Assembly: GCA_015060105.1 (NCBI GenBank)
Contig: SUZD01000006.1
Span: forward strand, 16,156 to 80,155
From: Rikenellaceae bacterium
Lineage (GTDB): Bacteria; Bacteroidota; Bacteroidia; Bacteroidales; Rikenellaceae
Direction: 5' to 3'
DNA length: 64,000 nt
Below are positions 23,760 through 32,434 of this stretch, in pieces. Below the pieces are notes generated by a model that was given only the letters and a program-made list of their open reading frames with translations, was not told where the DNA came from and did no database searches. The position numbers were made by a program, and so were the translations under genes. Within the stretch, counting starts at the first letter, position 1. Each line of letters starts with the position of its first letter.

Positions 23760-25769
23760 ATGAACAGTTTTGTGCGAAATATACAACTTTGTAGAGTTGT
23801 CCGAGTTCTGCTTGTCGTGGCGATGTTGTGCGTTGCCACAAGTTCGTTGCACGCGCAATACAACAAAGCGTACTTCTTCTGGATGGGGCGCGAGCACATC
23901 ATCGAAAACCGTTATCGAGATGCAATCCGTTCGCTCAACATTCTGCTCGGTGTCGATAAAGACGCCTACGAGGGCTATTTCTTGCGTGGCGTGGCCAAGT
24001 ACAATCTCGAAGATTTGCTGGGTGCCGACGCCGATTTCTCGCAAGCCATCAATATCAATCCCGTTTATACTCTTGCCTATCAATATCGCGCTATCACTCG
24101 CGCCCGTCTGGGTAACTACGAAGATGCACTTGCCGACTTTGCCGAGGCCATATCGCTACGCCCCGACCAAGAGGGTATCTATTTCAGCCGAGGTGTGACG
24201 CTGCTGTTGAGTGGTCGTTTTGGTGCGGCTATCGAGGATTTCGATACCTTCATTCACTACGACCCGAAGGTTGCCGATGCCTATCTCAATCGTGGCTTGT
24301 GCTACCTATCGCTCAAAGATACGGTGCGGGCTCGCGCAGAGTTCGATATGGCGATACGCACCAACCGCGAAAGCCCCGATGGCTACAACCGCCGAGGCTC
24401 GCTGCTGATGGAGCAAAACCAACCGCAGGAGGCACTCGCTGATTTCAATCAGGCGATTGTGTGTGATACAACCTATTTGCCGTCGTACTTCAATCGCGCC
24501 CTTGCCTACTCGAAGTTGAAACGCCCGGGTGACGCCTTGCGTGACTTCGACCACGTTTTGCGAATAGACTCGACCAGCGCGGTGACATATTTCAACCGAG
24601 CAATTTTGCGTACGCAGATAGGCGACTATAACAGCGCACTCGAAGACTACAATCAGGTGGCGTTCTACTCGCCCGACAATGTGTTGGTGTACTACAACCG
24701 AGCATTGTTGTACTCGCGATTAAATGACCCTCACGCAGCTATCAAGGACTACACTCGCGCAATCGAACTATATCCCGATTTTGCGGCGGCATATATCAAC
24801 CGAGCCGAGTTGAAACGCCGCATTGGCGATATGCGAGGCTCCAAAAGTGATGTTCAGATTGCCAATCGTAAGATTGCCGAGTATCGCTCGCGCTTGTGGG
24901 ATACCACCTCGATTTCGAGTTATGCCGACACAAGTCGCCGTTTCAACCGCTTGTTGTCGTTCGATACCAAATTAACAGCCAAACGATTGGCAGTCAGCCA
25001 GGAGGGTAAGAATATTTCGCTTTTGCCGCTGTTCAAATTCTCGATGCACAACAACGTCAAAGCGGCCGACGCCAATGCAGGCAAATACTATGTTCCCGCC
25101 ATTGATACCCTTGTTCAACGTTTGGGTGGAGCCCCCTATGTCTTCTCGAATCGCACAACCGACATAGCAACAGACTCGCTGGTAAGGTTGAGTCGCCAGA
25201 TGGCCGAGCATACAACTGATAATTACGAAGAGTTGTTCCGTTTGGGCGTGGCGCAATCGCTTGTGCGCCAATATACTTCGAGCGTTGGTACATTCTCGGT
25301 GCTTGTTGAATTGTACCCGACAGACCCGTTTGTATATATCAATCGCAGTACGGTGCGTGCCGAGATGACCGACTTTATTTCGAGTATATCGCAAGGCTAT
25401 GGCCGTATCACAATCGATAGCGACCCTGCCAATAAACTGCGTAGCGGAACAACCCGAACATACGACTACGACGAGGCTATTGCCGACCTCAATAAAGCGG
25501 CAAAGTTGCGACCCGATTTGGCATATATCTACTACAATCGAGGAAACCTGCAAGCCATCAGTGGTCGTCTGCCCGAGGCGTTTGATGATTATACCAGAGC
25601 AATCGAACTCAACCCCGATTTCGCCGAGGCGTACTACAACAGAGGATTGGTGCAAATCTATATGAAGGATACTCGCAAGGGGTGTCTTGATGTGAGCAAG
25701 GCGGGCGAATTGGGTGTCGAGCAGGCTTATACGGTGCTTAACCTCTATGCCCGACCTGAACACGATTAG
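23760..25769 (+). CDS. Secreted tetratricopeptide-repeat protein
   Basis: 669 residues. A signal peptide (VVRVLLVVAMLCVATSSLHAQ) is followed by about nine TPR units between residues 35 and 360, recognisable by recurring YxNRGxxxxxxxDxxxAxxDFxxAI patterns. An unrelated region of about 120 residues comes next, then further TPRs near 490-660. It is likely a periplasmic scaffold for envelope protein complexes; the partner is unknown. It has its own -7 box and lies 28 bp upstream of the MFS gene, so the two may be co-transcribed. Confidence 0.85.
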   Translation: MNSFVRNIQLCRVVRVLLVVAMLCVATSSLHAQYNKAYFFWMGREHIIENRYRDAIRSLNILLGVDKDAYEGYFLRGVAKYNLEDLLGADADFSQAININPVYTLAYQYRAITRARLGNYEDALADFAEAISLRPDQEGIYFSRGVTLLLSGRFGAAIEDFDTFIHYDPKVADAYLNRGLCYLSLKDTVRARAEFDMAIRTNRESPDGYNRRGSLLMEQNQPQEALADFNQAIVCDTTYLPSYFNRALAYSKLKRPGDALRDFDHVLRIDSTSAVTYFNRAILRTQIGDYNSALEDYNQVAFYSPDNVLVYYNRALLYSRLNDPHAAIKDYTRAIELYPDFAAAYINRAELKRRIGDMRGSKSDVQIANRKIAEYRSRLWDTTSISSYADTSRRFNRLLSFDTKLTAKRLAVSQEGKNISLLPLFKFSMHNNVKAADANAGKYYVPAIDTLVQRLGGAPYVFSNRTTDIATDSLVRLSRQMAEHTTDNYEELFRLGVAQSLVRQYTSSVGTFSVLVELYPTDPFVYINRSTVRAEMTDFISSISQGYGRITIDSDPANKLRSGTTRTYDYDEAIADLNKAAKLRPDLAYIYYNRGNLQAISGRLPEAFDDYTRAIELNPDFAEAYYNRGLVQIYMKDTRKGCLDVSKAGELGVEQAYTVLNLYARPEHD

Positions 25770-25797
25770 ACTCATAAACTAAAAACCATAAACTAAA

Positions 25798-27294
25798 ATG
25801 ACAGAAAAACTACACAAAAAACTCAATGACTCGGCGGCAATGCGTTGGGGCGCGCTCTTCGTAGTGGCATTTACTATGATGGCGGCATACTTCGTCAATG
25901 ACGTTATGGCTCCGCTGAAAAGTATGTTCGAGAGCAATCTCGGTTGGAGCTCGTCGGAGTACGGATTTTTTACGGGCGCATACAGCTTCCTCAATGTATT
26001 CCTGCTGATGCTCATTTGGGGTGGATTTATTCTCGATAAGTTCGGAATCCGCTTTACGGGTATCCTCTCGACCGTGTTGATGGTTGCAGGTACCGCTATC
26101 GAGTATCTCGGAATTACCGTTTTGGCTTCGGCCGAGGGCGTGTTCCTCGACTACCAAACAAGCGTTTGGGTAGCTTCGGCAGGTTATGCAATCTTTGGCG
26201 TGGGTGCCGAGGTTGCTGGTATTACCGTTACCAAAGTTATCGCCAAGTGGTTCAAAGGCAAAGAGATGGCGACTGCAATGGGTGTGCAGGTTGCTTTGGC
26301 CCGTATCGGCTCACAAGCGGCTTATGCTTTGGCGTTGCCTTTGGCGGGCGGAAGTGCCGAGGCCGAGGGTGGTTGCCCCTGCTTGACTACCGAGAGCGTT
26401 GTTGCGGCTGGCTCGACTGACCTCTCGTTCCCATTGATGATTGGCCTTTCGTTGTTGGTGCTCGGTATGATTGCATTCCTTGTGTTCGCGGTGTTCGATA
26501 AACGACTCGACAAACAAAACGAGGGCGTTGCCGAGGAGAGTGGCGACGAGGAGAAATTCTCGTTCAAAGATGTGGCCTCGATTTTGGGTAACAAGGGCTT
26601 CTGGCTGATTGCCCTTTTGTGCGTGCTCTTCTACTCGTGCGTGTTCCCCTTCCAAAAGTTTGCAACAGAGTTCTTTACTCTCAAATACAATATGGACGCA
26701 AGCCTCGCAGGAACTATTGCAGGTCTGCCAGCGTTGGGCGCATTGGTGCTGACCCCGCTGTTTGGTGGCGTGGTCGATAAACGAGGTAAAGCGGCTTCGA
26801 TTATGATGCTCGGTTCGGCTATGCTTATCTTCGTTCACATGGTCTATGCTATCCCCACCATTAGTGCAACTTGGGTGGCTGTGGCTTTGATGTTGGTGTT
26901 GGGTGTTGCCTTCTCGTTGGTGCCCTCGGCTATGTGGCCTTCGGTTGCCAAGATTTTCCCCGCACACCAACTCGGAACCGCCTATGCGCTGATTTTCTTC
27001 ATTCAAAATATCGGCTTGTGGGGTATCCCCGTGCTGATTGGCAAGGTGTTGGACAGTTTCTGCAAAGTGGAGATTACCGACCCCGCACAACTCCAAGCAT
27101 TGAACGGTTGTGTATGCCCCTCGGAGTGCGCTGATTGTGCGGACAAATGCTTGGTTGCCGTGTCGTCGTACGACTATACCCTGCCAATGATGATTTTTAC
27201 GGGTCTGGCTGTTTCGGCTTTGGTTATCGCGTTCATTCTCAAACGAGTAGATAAGTCCAAAGGCTACGGTTTGGAGTTGCCCAACATCAAGTAG
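25798..27294 (+). CDS. Major facilitator superfamily transporter with Cys-rich loops
   Basis: A 498-residue inner-membrane carrier with twelve likely helices. MFS landmarks are the loop 2-3 motif around GGFILDKFGIRFTG and the second-half counterpart GGVVDKRGKAAS. A charged central loop with EESGDEEK separates the halves. Two unusual inserts are cysteine-rich: GGCPCLTT near residues 190-197 and CVCPSECADCADKC near 438-451, before the last helix. The substrate is unknown. It follows the TPR gene by 28 bp and is followed by a weak hairpin. Confidence 0.85.
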   Translation: MTEKLHKKLNDSAAMRWGALFVVAFTMMAAYFVNDVMAPLKSMFESNLGWSSSEYGFFTGAYSFLNVFLLMLIWGGFILDKFGIRFTGILSTVLMVAGTAIEYLGITVLASAEGVFLDYQTSVWVASAGYAIFGVGAEVAGITVTKVIAKWFKGKEMATAMGVQVALARIGSQAAYALALPLAGGSAEAEGGCPCLTTESVVAAGSTDLSFPLMIGLSLLVLGMIAFLVFAVFDKRLDKQNEGVAEESGDEEKFSFKDVASILGNKGFWLIALLCVLFYSCVFPFQKFATEFFTLKYNMDASLAGTIAGLPALGALVLTPLFGGVVDKRGKAASIMMLGSAMLIFVHMVYAIPTISATWVAVALMLVLGVAFSLVPSAMWPSVAKIFPAHQLGTAYALIFFIQNIGLWGIPVLIGKVLDSFCKVEITDPAQLQALNGCVCPSECADCADKCLVAVSSYDYTLPMMIFTGLAVSALVIAFILKRVDKSKGYGLELPNIK

Positions 27295-27322
27295 GAAGGC
27301 GACTCTCTGTAACTCATATCGG

Positions 27323-27352
27323 GGGCTGTTCGACAAATGGTACGGACAGCCC
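27323..27352 (+). terminator. Possible terminator after the MFS gene
   Basis: GGGCTGTTCG pairs with CGGACAGCCC (10 bp with one G-U). The T-run after it is poor, so termination is uncertain, but the stem belongs to the hairpin family seen after purA and lysA. Confidence 0.5.
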
Positions 27353-27385
27353 TCGTCGTTTGGTGTGAGAAATGTTGAGCCGAGA

Positions 27386-27418
27386 TTGCGCATAGTTAAT
27401 TTAAAATGTGTATCTTTG
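27386..27418 (+). promoter_or_regulatory. Promoter of ffh-typA
   Basis: TATCTTTG at 27411-27418 matches the -7 box. TTG at 27386-27388 is a reasonable -33 element with 22-bp spacing. The ATG of ffh is 24 bp downstream. Confidence 0.6.
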
Positions 27419-27441
27419 GCGCAAAATTTTATAAATAAGGT

Positions 27442-28770
27442 ATGTTTGAAAATCTGACCGATAAGCTTGAACGCTCGTTTAAGGTCCTCAAAGGCGAGGG
27501 TCGTATTACCGAAATCAATGTTGCCGAGACACTCAAAGAGATTCGTCGTGCGCTGATTGACGCCGATGTCAATTACAAGGTGGCCAAAGCATTCACCGAT
27601 GAGGTTAAACAGAAAGCGCTCGGAGCAAATGTGCTGACAGCCGTGAAACCCGGACAAATGCTGACCAAGATTGTCCGCGACGAGTTGGCACTCCTGATGG
27701 GCGGTACCTCGACCGATATTAAACTCGAAGGTATGCCCGCAGTAATCCTCATCGCAGGTCTTCAAGGTTCGGGTAAAACCACTTTCTCGGGTAAACTCGC
27801 GCTCCAACTGCGCGAGAAACGCCAACGCAGTGTGTTGTTGGTTGCGGGCGACGTGTATCGTCCTGCGGCTATCGACCAATTGAAGATTTTGGGAGAGCAG
27901 GTAGGCGTTGAGGTCTATACCGAAGAGGGTAACAAAAACCCTGTCGAGATTGCCGAGAACGCAATTAAATACGCTCGTAGCAAGAGCATTAACACCGTAA
28001 TTGTCGATACCGCAGGTCGTCTGGCTGTCGATGAGGCGATGATGCAGGAGATTACAGCTGTTAAAGCGGCGGTTAATCCTTGCGAGACGCTGTTTGTTGT
28101 CGATTCGATGACGGGTCAAGATGCTGTGAATACCGCCAAAGAGTTTAATGACCGCCTCGATTTCGATGGTGTGGTATTGACCAAACTCGATGGTGATACT
28201 CGTGGTGGTGCCGCTATCTCGATTCGCCGCGTGGTTGATAAGCCTATCAAGTTTATGTCGATGGGCGAGAAGATGGACGCATTGCAAGTGTTCCACCCCG
28301 AGCGTATGGCCGACCGTATCCTGGGTATGGGCGACGTCGTGTCACTCGTGGAGCGCGCGCAAGAACAGTATGACGAGGAGGCTGCACGACGACTCAAAAA
28401 GAAAATCTACAAGGACGAGTTCGACTTTAACGACTTCCTCGACCAGATAGCCCAAATTAAGAAGATGGGTGGTATGAAAGACCTGATGTCGATGATTCCG
28501 GGTGTTGGTCGCGCACTGAAAGATGTCGAGATTTCGGACGACATCTTCAAACAAACCGAAGCAATTATCGGCTCGATGACCCCCGAGGAGCGTTCGCGCC
28601 CCTCGATGATTAACGCTTCGCGTCGTGAGCGTATCGCTCGTGGTAGCGGTACTTCGCTGGCCGAGGTTAATCGCTTGATGAAGCAGTTCGAGGAGAGCCG
28701 CAAGATGATGAAGATGGTCGCAGGTGGCGGAATGAAACAGATGATGCGCCGTATGCCTCGTCGTCGATAA
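27442..28770 (+). CDS. ffh: Signal recognition particle protein Ffh
   Basis: A 442-residue SRP54 GTPase for co-translational membrane targeting. The N-domain (residues 1-90) is followed by the G-domain with GLQGSGKTT (106-114), DTAGRLAVDE and TKLDGDTRGG, then a methionine-rich M-domain from about 300 (MGGMKDLMSMIPG, MMKMVAGGGMKQMMRRMPRRR) that binds SRP RNA and signal sequences. No SRP RNA gene was recognised nearby. It is the first gene of a set with typA and a SRPBCC gene. Confidence 0.96.
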   Translation: MFENLTDKLERSFKVLKGEGRITEINVAETLKEIRRALIDADVNYKVAKAFTDEVKQKALGANVLTAVKPGQMLTKIVRDELALLMGGTSTDIKLEGMPAVILIAGLQGSGKTTFSGKLALQLREKRQRSVLLVAGDVYRPAAIDQLKILGEQVGVEVYTEEGNKNPVEIAENAIKYARSKSINTVIVDTAGRLAVDEAMMQEITAVKAAVNPCETLFVVDSMTGQDAVNTAKEFNDRLDFDGVVLTKLDGDTRGGAAISIRRVVDKPIKFMSMGEKMDALQVFHPERMADRILGMGDVVSLVERAQEQYDEEAARRLKKKIYKDEFDFNDFLDQIAQIKKMGGMKDLMSMIPGVGRALKDVEISDDIFKQTEAIIGSMTPEERSRPSMINASRRERIARGSGTSLAEVNRLMKQFEESRKMMKMVAGGGMKQMMRRMPRRR

Positions 28771-28802
28771 AACCCAAACCAGAAGTAAGAGAAACACACA
28801 AT

Positions 28803-30620
28803 ATGGAACAACAAAAGATTCGCAATATTGCAATTATCGCACACGTCGATCACGGTAAAACAACGCTCGTCGATAGAATGATTATGCAAGGGCAGGTTGT
28901 GCGTGAGGGCGCACAATCGGGTGGCGACCTTGTGCTTGATAACAACGATTTGGAGCGTGAACGCGGTATTACCATCGTGTCGAAGAATGTGGCCGTAAAC
29001 TACAATGGCTACAAAATCAACATCATTGACACCCCGGGTCACTCGGACTTTGGTGGCGAGGTGGAGCGCGTGCTCGGAATGTGCGATGGCGTGTTGCTGT
29101 TGGTTGATGCATTCGAGGGAACAATGCCCCAAACCCGTTTCGTGTTGCAGAAGGCGTTGGGACTTGGCAAAAAGACCGTTGTGGTCATCAACAAAGTCGA
29201 TAAACCTAACTGCCGTCCCGAGTATGTCAATGAACAGGTGTTCGATTTGATGTACACATTGGGCGCAAGCGAGGAGCAACTCGATTTCCGCACCGTTTAT
29301 GGTAGTGCCAAACAGGGCTGGATGAGCCACCGTTGGAAAGAGCCTACCGATAGCATTATCCCCTTGTTGGACGTTATCTTGGACGATATACCTGCCCCCG
29401 AGATTGTCGAGGGTACTCCGCAAATGTTGGTCACTTCGCTCGAATATTCGTCGTATGTGGGCCGTATTGCTGTGGGTAAGGTTACTCGTGGCTCGCTGAC
29501 TGCGGGTATGAATGTCACTTTGGCAAAACGCGACGGCAAAACTATGGTGAAGACCAAGATTCGTGACTTGATGGTGTTCGACGGATTGGGCAAAACCAAA
29601 GTGGAGCGTGTGGAGTGTGGCGAGATTTGCGCCATTACGGGAATTGACGGCTTTGAGATTGGCGATACAATTTGCGACTTCGAGAACCCCGAGCCTCTGC
29701 CCCCGATTGCCATCGACGAGCCTACAATGAGTATGTTGTTCACTATCAATAACTCGCCATTCTTTGGCAAAGAGGGTAAATACGTTACCTCGCGCCACAT
29801 CAAAGAGCGTTTGGATAAGGAGCTCGAAAAGAACCTTGCTTTGCGTGTCGAGGCTGGCGATAGTGCCGACAAATTTGTGGTGTTTGGTCGTGGCGTGTTG
29901 CACCTTTCGGTGCTTATCGAGACTATGCGCCGCGAGGGCTATGAGTTGCAAGTCGGACAACCCAAAGTAATCATCAAAGAGATTGACGGCCGCAAATGTG
30001 AGCCTATCGAGATACTCACTATCGACCTTCCCGAAGATTGCTCGGGTACGGCTATCGAAATGGCAACTCGTCGTAAAGGACAACTGCTTAATATGGAGTC
30101 TATTGCGGGCGACCGTACACGATTGGAGTTCGAGATTCCGTCGCGTGGCCTTATCGGTCTGCGTAGCAACCTGCTGACTGCGACTGCGGGTGAGGCGGTT
30201 GTTACCCACCGTTTGAAAGGCTTTGAGCCATATCGTGGCGAGATAGAGATGCGTACCGCAGGCTCGCTGATTGCTATGGAGACAGGCCAAGTGTATGCTT
30301 ATGCGCTCAATAAGGTGCAAGATAGGGGTAAATTCTTCGTTGCTCCTGGCGACGAGGTCTATTGCGGTCAAGTTATCGGCGAGAACACTCGCGATAACGA
30401 CATCTGCCTGAACTTGTGTAAGAGCAAGAAACTGACAAATATGCGTGCCAGCGGCTCCGATGAGAAGGTTAATATTGCACCTCCCGTGTTGTTCTCGTTG
30501 GAGGAGGCGTTGGAGTATATCAAAGAGGACGAGTATGTTGAGGTTACGCCCAAGAGTATGCGTCTGCGCAAGATTCTGTTGAGCGATATTGACCGTAAGC
30601 GTGCTGCCAAAACCGAATAA
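28803..30620 (+). CDS. typA: Translational GTPase TypA/BipA
   Basis: A 605-residue ribosome-associated GTPase involved in 50S assembly and stress adaptation. The G-domain has AHVDHGKTT (14-22), RGITI (switch I), DTPGHSDFGGE and NKVDK. Elongation-factor-like domains II, III and V follow, and a TypA-specific C-terminal domain includes KKLTNMRASGSDEK. The start has no Shine-Dalgarno site but lies 32 bp after ffh. Confidence 0.96.
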   Translation: MEQQKIRNIAIIAHVDHGKTTLVDRMIMQGQVVREGAQSGGDLVLDNNDLERERGITIVSKNVAVNYNGYKINIIDTPGHSDFGGEVERVLGMCDGVLLLVDAFEGTMPQTRFVLQKALGLGKKTVVVINKVDKPNCRPEYVNEQVFDLMYTLGASEEQLDFRTVYGSAKQGWMSHRWKEPTDSIIPLLDVILDDIPAPEIVEGTPQMLVTSLEYSSYVGRIAVGKVTRGSLTAGMNVTLAKRDGKTMVKTKIRDLMVFDGLGKTKVERVECGEICAITGIDGFEIGDTICDFENPEPLPPIAIDEPTMSMLFTINNSPFFGKEGKYVTSRHIKERLDKELEKNLALRVEAGDSADKFVVFGRGVLHLSVLIETMRREGYELQVGQPKVIIKEIDGRKCEPIEILTIDLPEDCSGTAIEMATRRKGQLLNMESIAGDRTRLEFEIPSRGLIGLRSNLLTATAGEAVVTHRLKGFEPYRGEIEMRTAGSLIAMETGQVYAYALNKVQDRGKFFVAPGDEVYCGQVIGENTRDNDICLNLCKSKKLTNMRASGSDEKVNIAPPVLFSLEEALEYIKEDEYVEVTPKSMRLRKILLSDIDRKRAAKTE

Positions 30621-30631
30621 AACAGAGAGTT

Positions 30632-31042
30632 ATGGGATTGGAGAAATACGAAAGCAAACAGCGTCAGGTAACCAAACCTGCGTCGATGATTTATAACTTT
30701 ATTTCGGACTTTACCATTTTTACACCCGCTGTTCAAGGCAAGGTGGAGGAGTGGAGCGCAACCCCCGACGAGTGCTCGTTCAAGGTGCAGGGTATGCGTG
30801 TCGGTCTGCGTATCGTGGAGCGCGAGGAGAATAACTATGTCAAAATTAAGGGTGGCGAGGGCGTGCCTTTGGATTTTACATTCTGGATTCAGATGAAGGA
30901 GGTTGCCGAGTGTGACACCCGTATCCGTATGGTGTTGCACGCCGACCTGAATTTTGCAATCAAGATGATGGTTGGCAAGAAGATTCAACCCGCCCTCGAC
31001 CAAATGGTAGATGCCATTGCCGACAATCTTAATAGAGTTTAG
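30632..31042 (+). CDS. SRPBCC (START-like) family protein
   Basis: A 136-residue single-domain protein. The order YNFISDFTIF (N-terminal helix), alternating strands, and a long C-terminal amphipathic helix (KIQPALDQMVDAIADNL) fits the polyketide cyclase/START-like ligand-binding fold. It has no signal peptide and no catalytic motif that can be assigned. It sits 11 bp after typA with GAGAG before its ATG, and the operon terminator follows 22 bp after its stop. Confidence 0.8.
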   Translation: MGLEKYESKQRQVTKPASMIYNFISDFTIFTPAVQGKVEEWSATPDECSFKVQGMRVGLRIVEREENNYVKIKGGEGVPLDFTFWIQMKEVAECDTRIRMVLHADLNFAIKMMVGKKIQPALDQMVDAIADNLNRV

Positions 31043-31064
31043 GGTGTAAACCGAGGAAATAACA

Positions 31065-31094
31065 AAAAAAAGAGCCTGCGAGGGCTCTTTTTTT
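31065..31094. terminator. Bidirectional terminator, typA operon and ArsB-like gene
   Basis: AAAAAAAGAGCC (31065-31076) pairs perfectly with GGCTCTTTTTTT (31083-31094) around a 6-base loop. T-runs on both strands serve the convergent genes on either side. Confidence 0.9.
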
Positions 31095-31121
31095 ATGCTC
31101 TAATGGTGCTTTTATGATTTG

Positions 31122-32426
31122 TTATGCAATAACTCCGATTGTCCAGAGCGTTGCAAGCAGGGTGGGAATACCTATGAGCAATCCGCGCCAGACAAAACCG
31201 AGAAACGATATTTCGACATCGTGGTTTTTGAGAATCGAAGCCCACATCAGACCCGCAAGCGCACCGATAGGCGATAGTAACGCTCCAATATTCGAGCCCG
31301 CAATGGCTCCATAAGTTGCTCGGACAAGTTGCCCGCCCTCGAATGCGCCGTCAATCATCGAGCTGAACAAAACGCTCATCGGGATATTATTGATGGCGTT
31401 AGAGGCGAGGGCCGATGCCAAGCCATAGGTCATAACCGAGTGGCGATTTCCCAGCATATCGGCCAACAAAGCCGTAGCGCCCGAACTTTCGAGGGCCAGC
31501 ACCACGACAAACATCGACAGCACAAAGGGTATCAACTGCCACGGCAGACGACGAATAGTCTGTATAATCTCGTGGAAACCGTGATGCGACAACACATCAT
31601 AGAGAAACGCAACAGCCATAAGACTTGCAAATACCGCAAACGAGATACCCCACATTTCGAGTCCTATCCACGAACTTGCAACCAACAAAATCAGACAAGC
31701 CACAAAGTGTGAAACACCTATTATAACACCCGAGCGTTGCAATGGCTCGCGCTCCGAGCGAACGGGAATAAGCGGACGTTGTAACTGTCGGTGAAACAGA
31801 ATGATAAGTGCGATAAAAGCCGTTACGCCTCCCACGATGGTTGGCAGTAACATAACGCGCAGATATTCGGTAAAATCAATGCCAGCCGAGGTTGCCAAAT
31901 AGATGTTGGTCGGATTGCCGATAATGAGCGCCATACTCCAAGTGTTCGCCGCCACAAACTCGGCAAACAGATAGGGCATAGGGTTGATATTGGCGTTGCG
32001 TGCGAAGTAGCAGATGAACGGCGTGAAAGTCAAAATGATAACGTCATTTGAAGTGAAAATCGTCAGCACCGACACTGCAACGTACAAGTGCCAAAAGAGC
32101 GACCATTGACCGCCCGTAGATTTGGCAACCGTCATAGCCGCCAGCCGACGAAAAATGCCCACCTCATCCATAAAAACCGAAAGTGCCGTCATCGAGAGGA
32201 ATAACACAAGGATTTTCAACGGATTAACGGCGGTGTCGGCAGTCACTCCTTCGAGGACTTGCGCCAGCGAAATCTCGCCCGTAGCGAGCAGGGTGAGCGC
32301 ACCCAACACAGCCACCACCCAATAGGTAGCAAAACCGCGCTTGCCGATGCGGATTTCGGGATACCACAAAACGCCTGCAATAAGTAGCAGACAGGTCGCG
32401 GCACATATGGTAAGGGTTAGTGTCAT
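31122..32426 (-). CDS. ArsB/NhaD-like ion transporter (IT superfamily permease)
   Basis: A 434-residue membrane protein with about eleven hydrophobic segments. Family signs are FTSNDVIILTFTPFI, IIGNPTNIYLATSAGI (first half) and the mirrored ASNAINNIPMSVLF and GSNIGALLSPIGALAG (second half), as in ArsB-type arsenite and related anion permeases. No arsenic resistance genes (arsR, arsC, arsA) are nearby, so arsenite transport is unproven. The ATG at 32426 is used; a GTG at 32435 would overlap the pepD stop by one base and is an alternative. Confidence 0.82.
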   Translation of the reverse strand: MTLTLTICAATCLLLIAGVLWYPEIRIGKRGFATYWVVAVLGALTLLATGEISLAQVLEGVTADTAVNPLKILVLFLSMTALSVFMDEVGIFRRLAAMTVAKSTGGQWSLFWHLYVAVSVLTIFTSNDVIILTFTPFICYFARNANINPMPYLFAEFVAANTWSMALIIGNPTNIYLATSAGIDFTEYLRVMLLPTIVGGVTAFIALIILFHRQLQRPLIPVRSEREPLQRSGVIIGVSHFVACLILLVASSWIGLEMWGISFAVFASLMAVAFLYDVLSHHGFHEIIQTIRRLPWQLIPFVLSMFVVVLALESSGATALLADMLGNRHSVMTYGLASALASNAINNIPMSVLFSSMIDGAFEGGQLVRATYGAIAGSNIGALLSPIGALAGLMWASILKNHDVEISFLGFVWRGLLIGIPTLLATLWTIGVIA

Positions 32427-32434
32427 AATCTGCA

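Noticed and set aside
26311..28296. 661-codon minus-strand open frame
   Set aside because: Antisense to the MFS gene and ffh. His/Gln/Arg/Asn-rich composition with no domain; it exists because the real genes use codons that give few stops in the opposite frame.
28407..30371. 654-codon minus-strand open frame
   Set aside because: Antisense to ffh end and typA, which are certain genes. No family motif.
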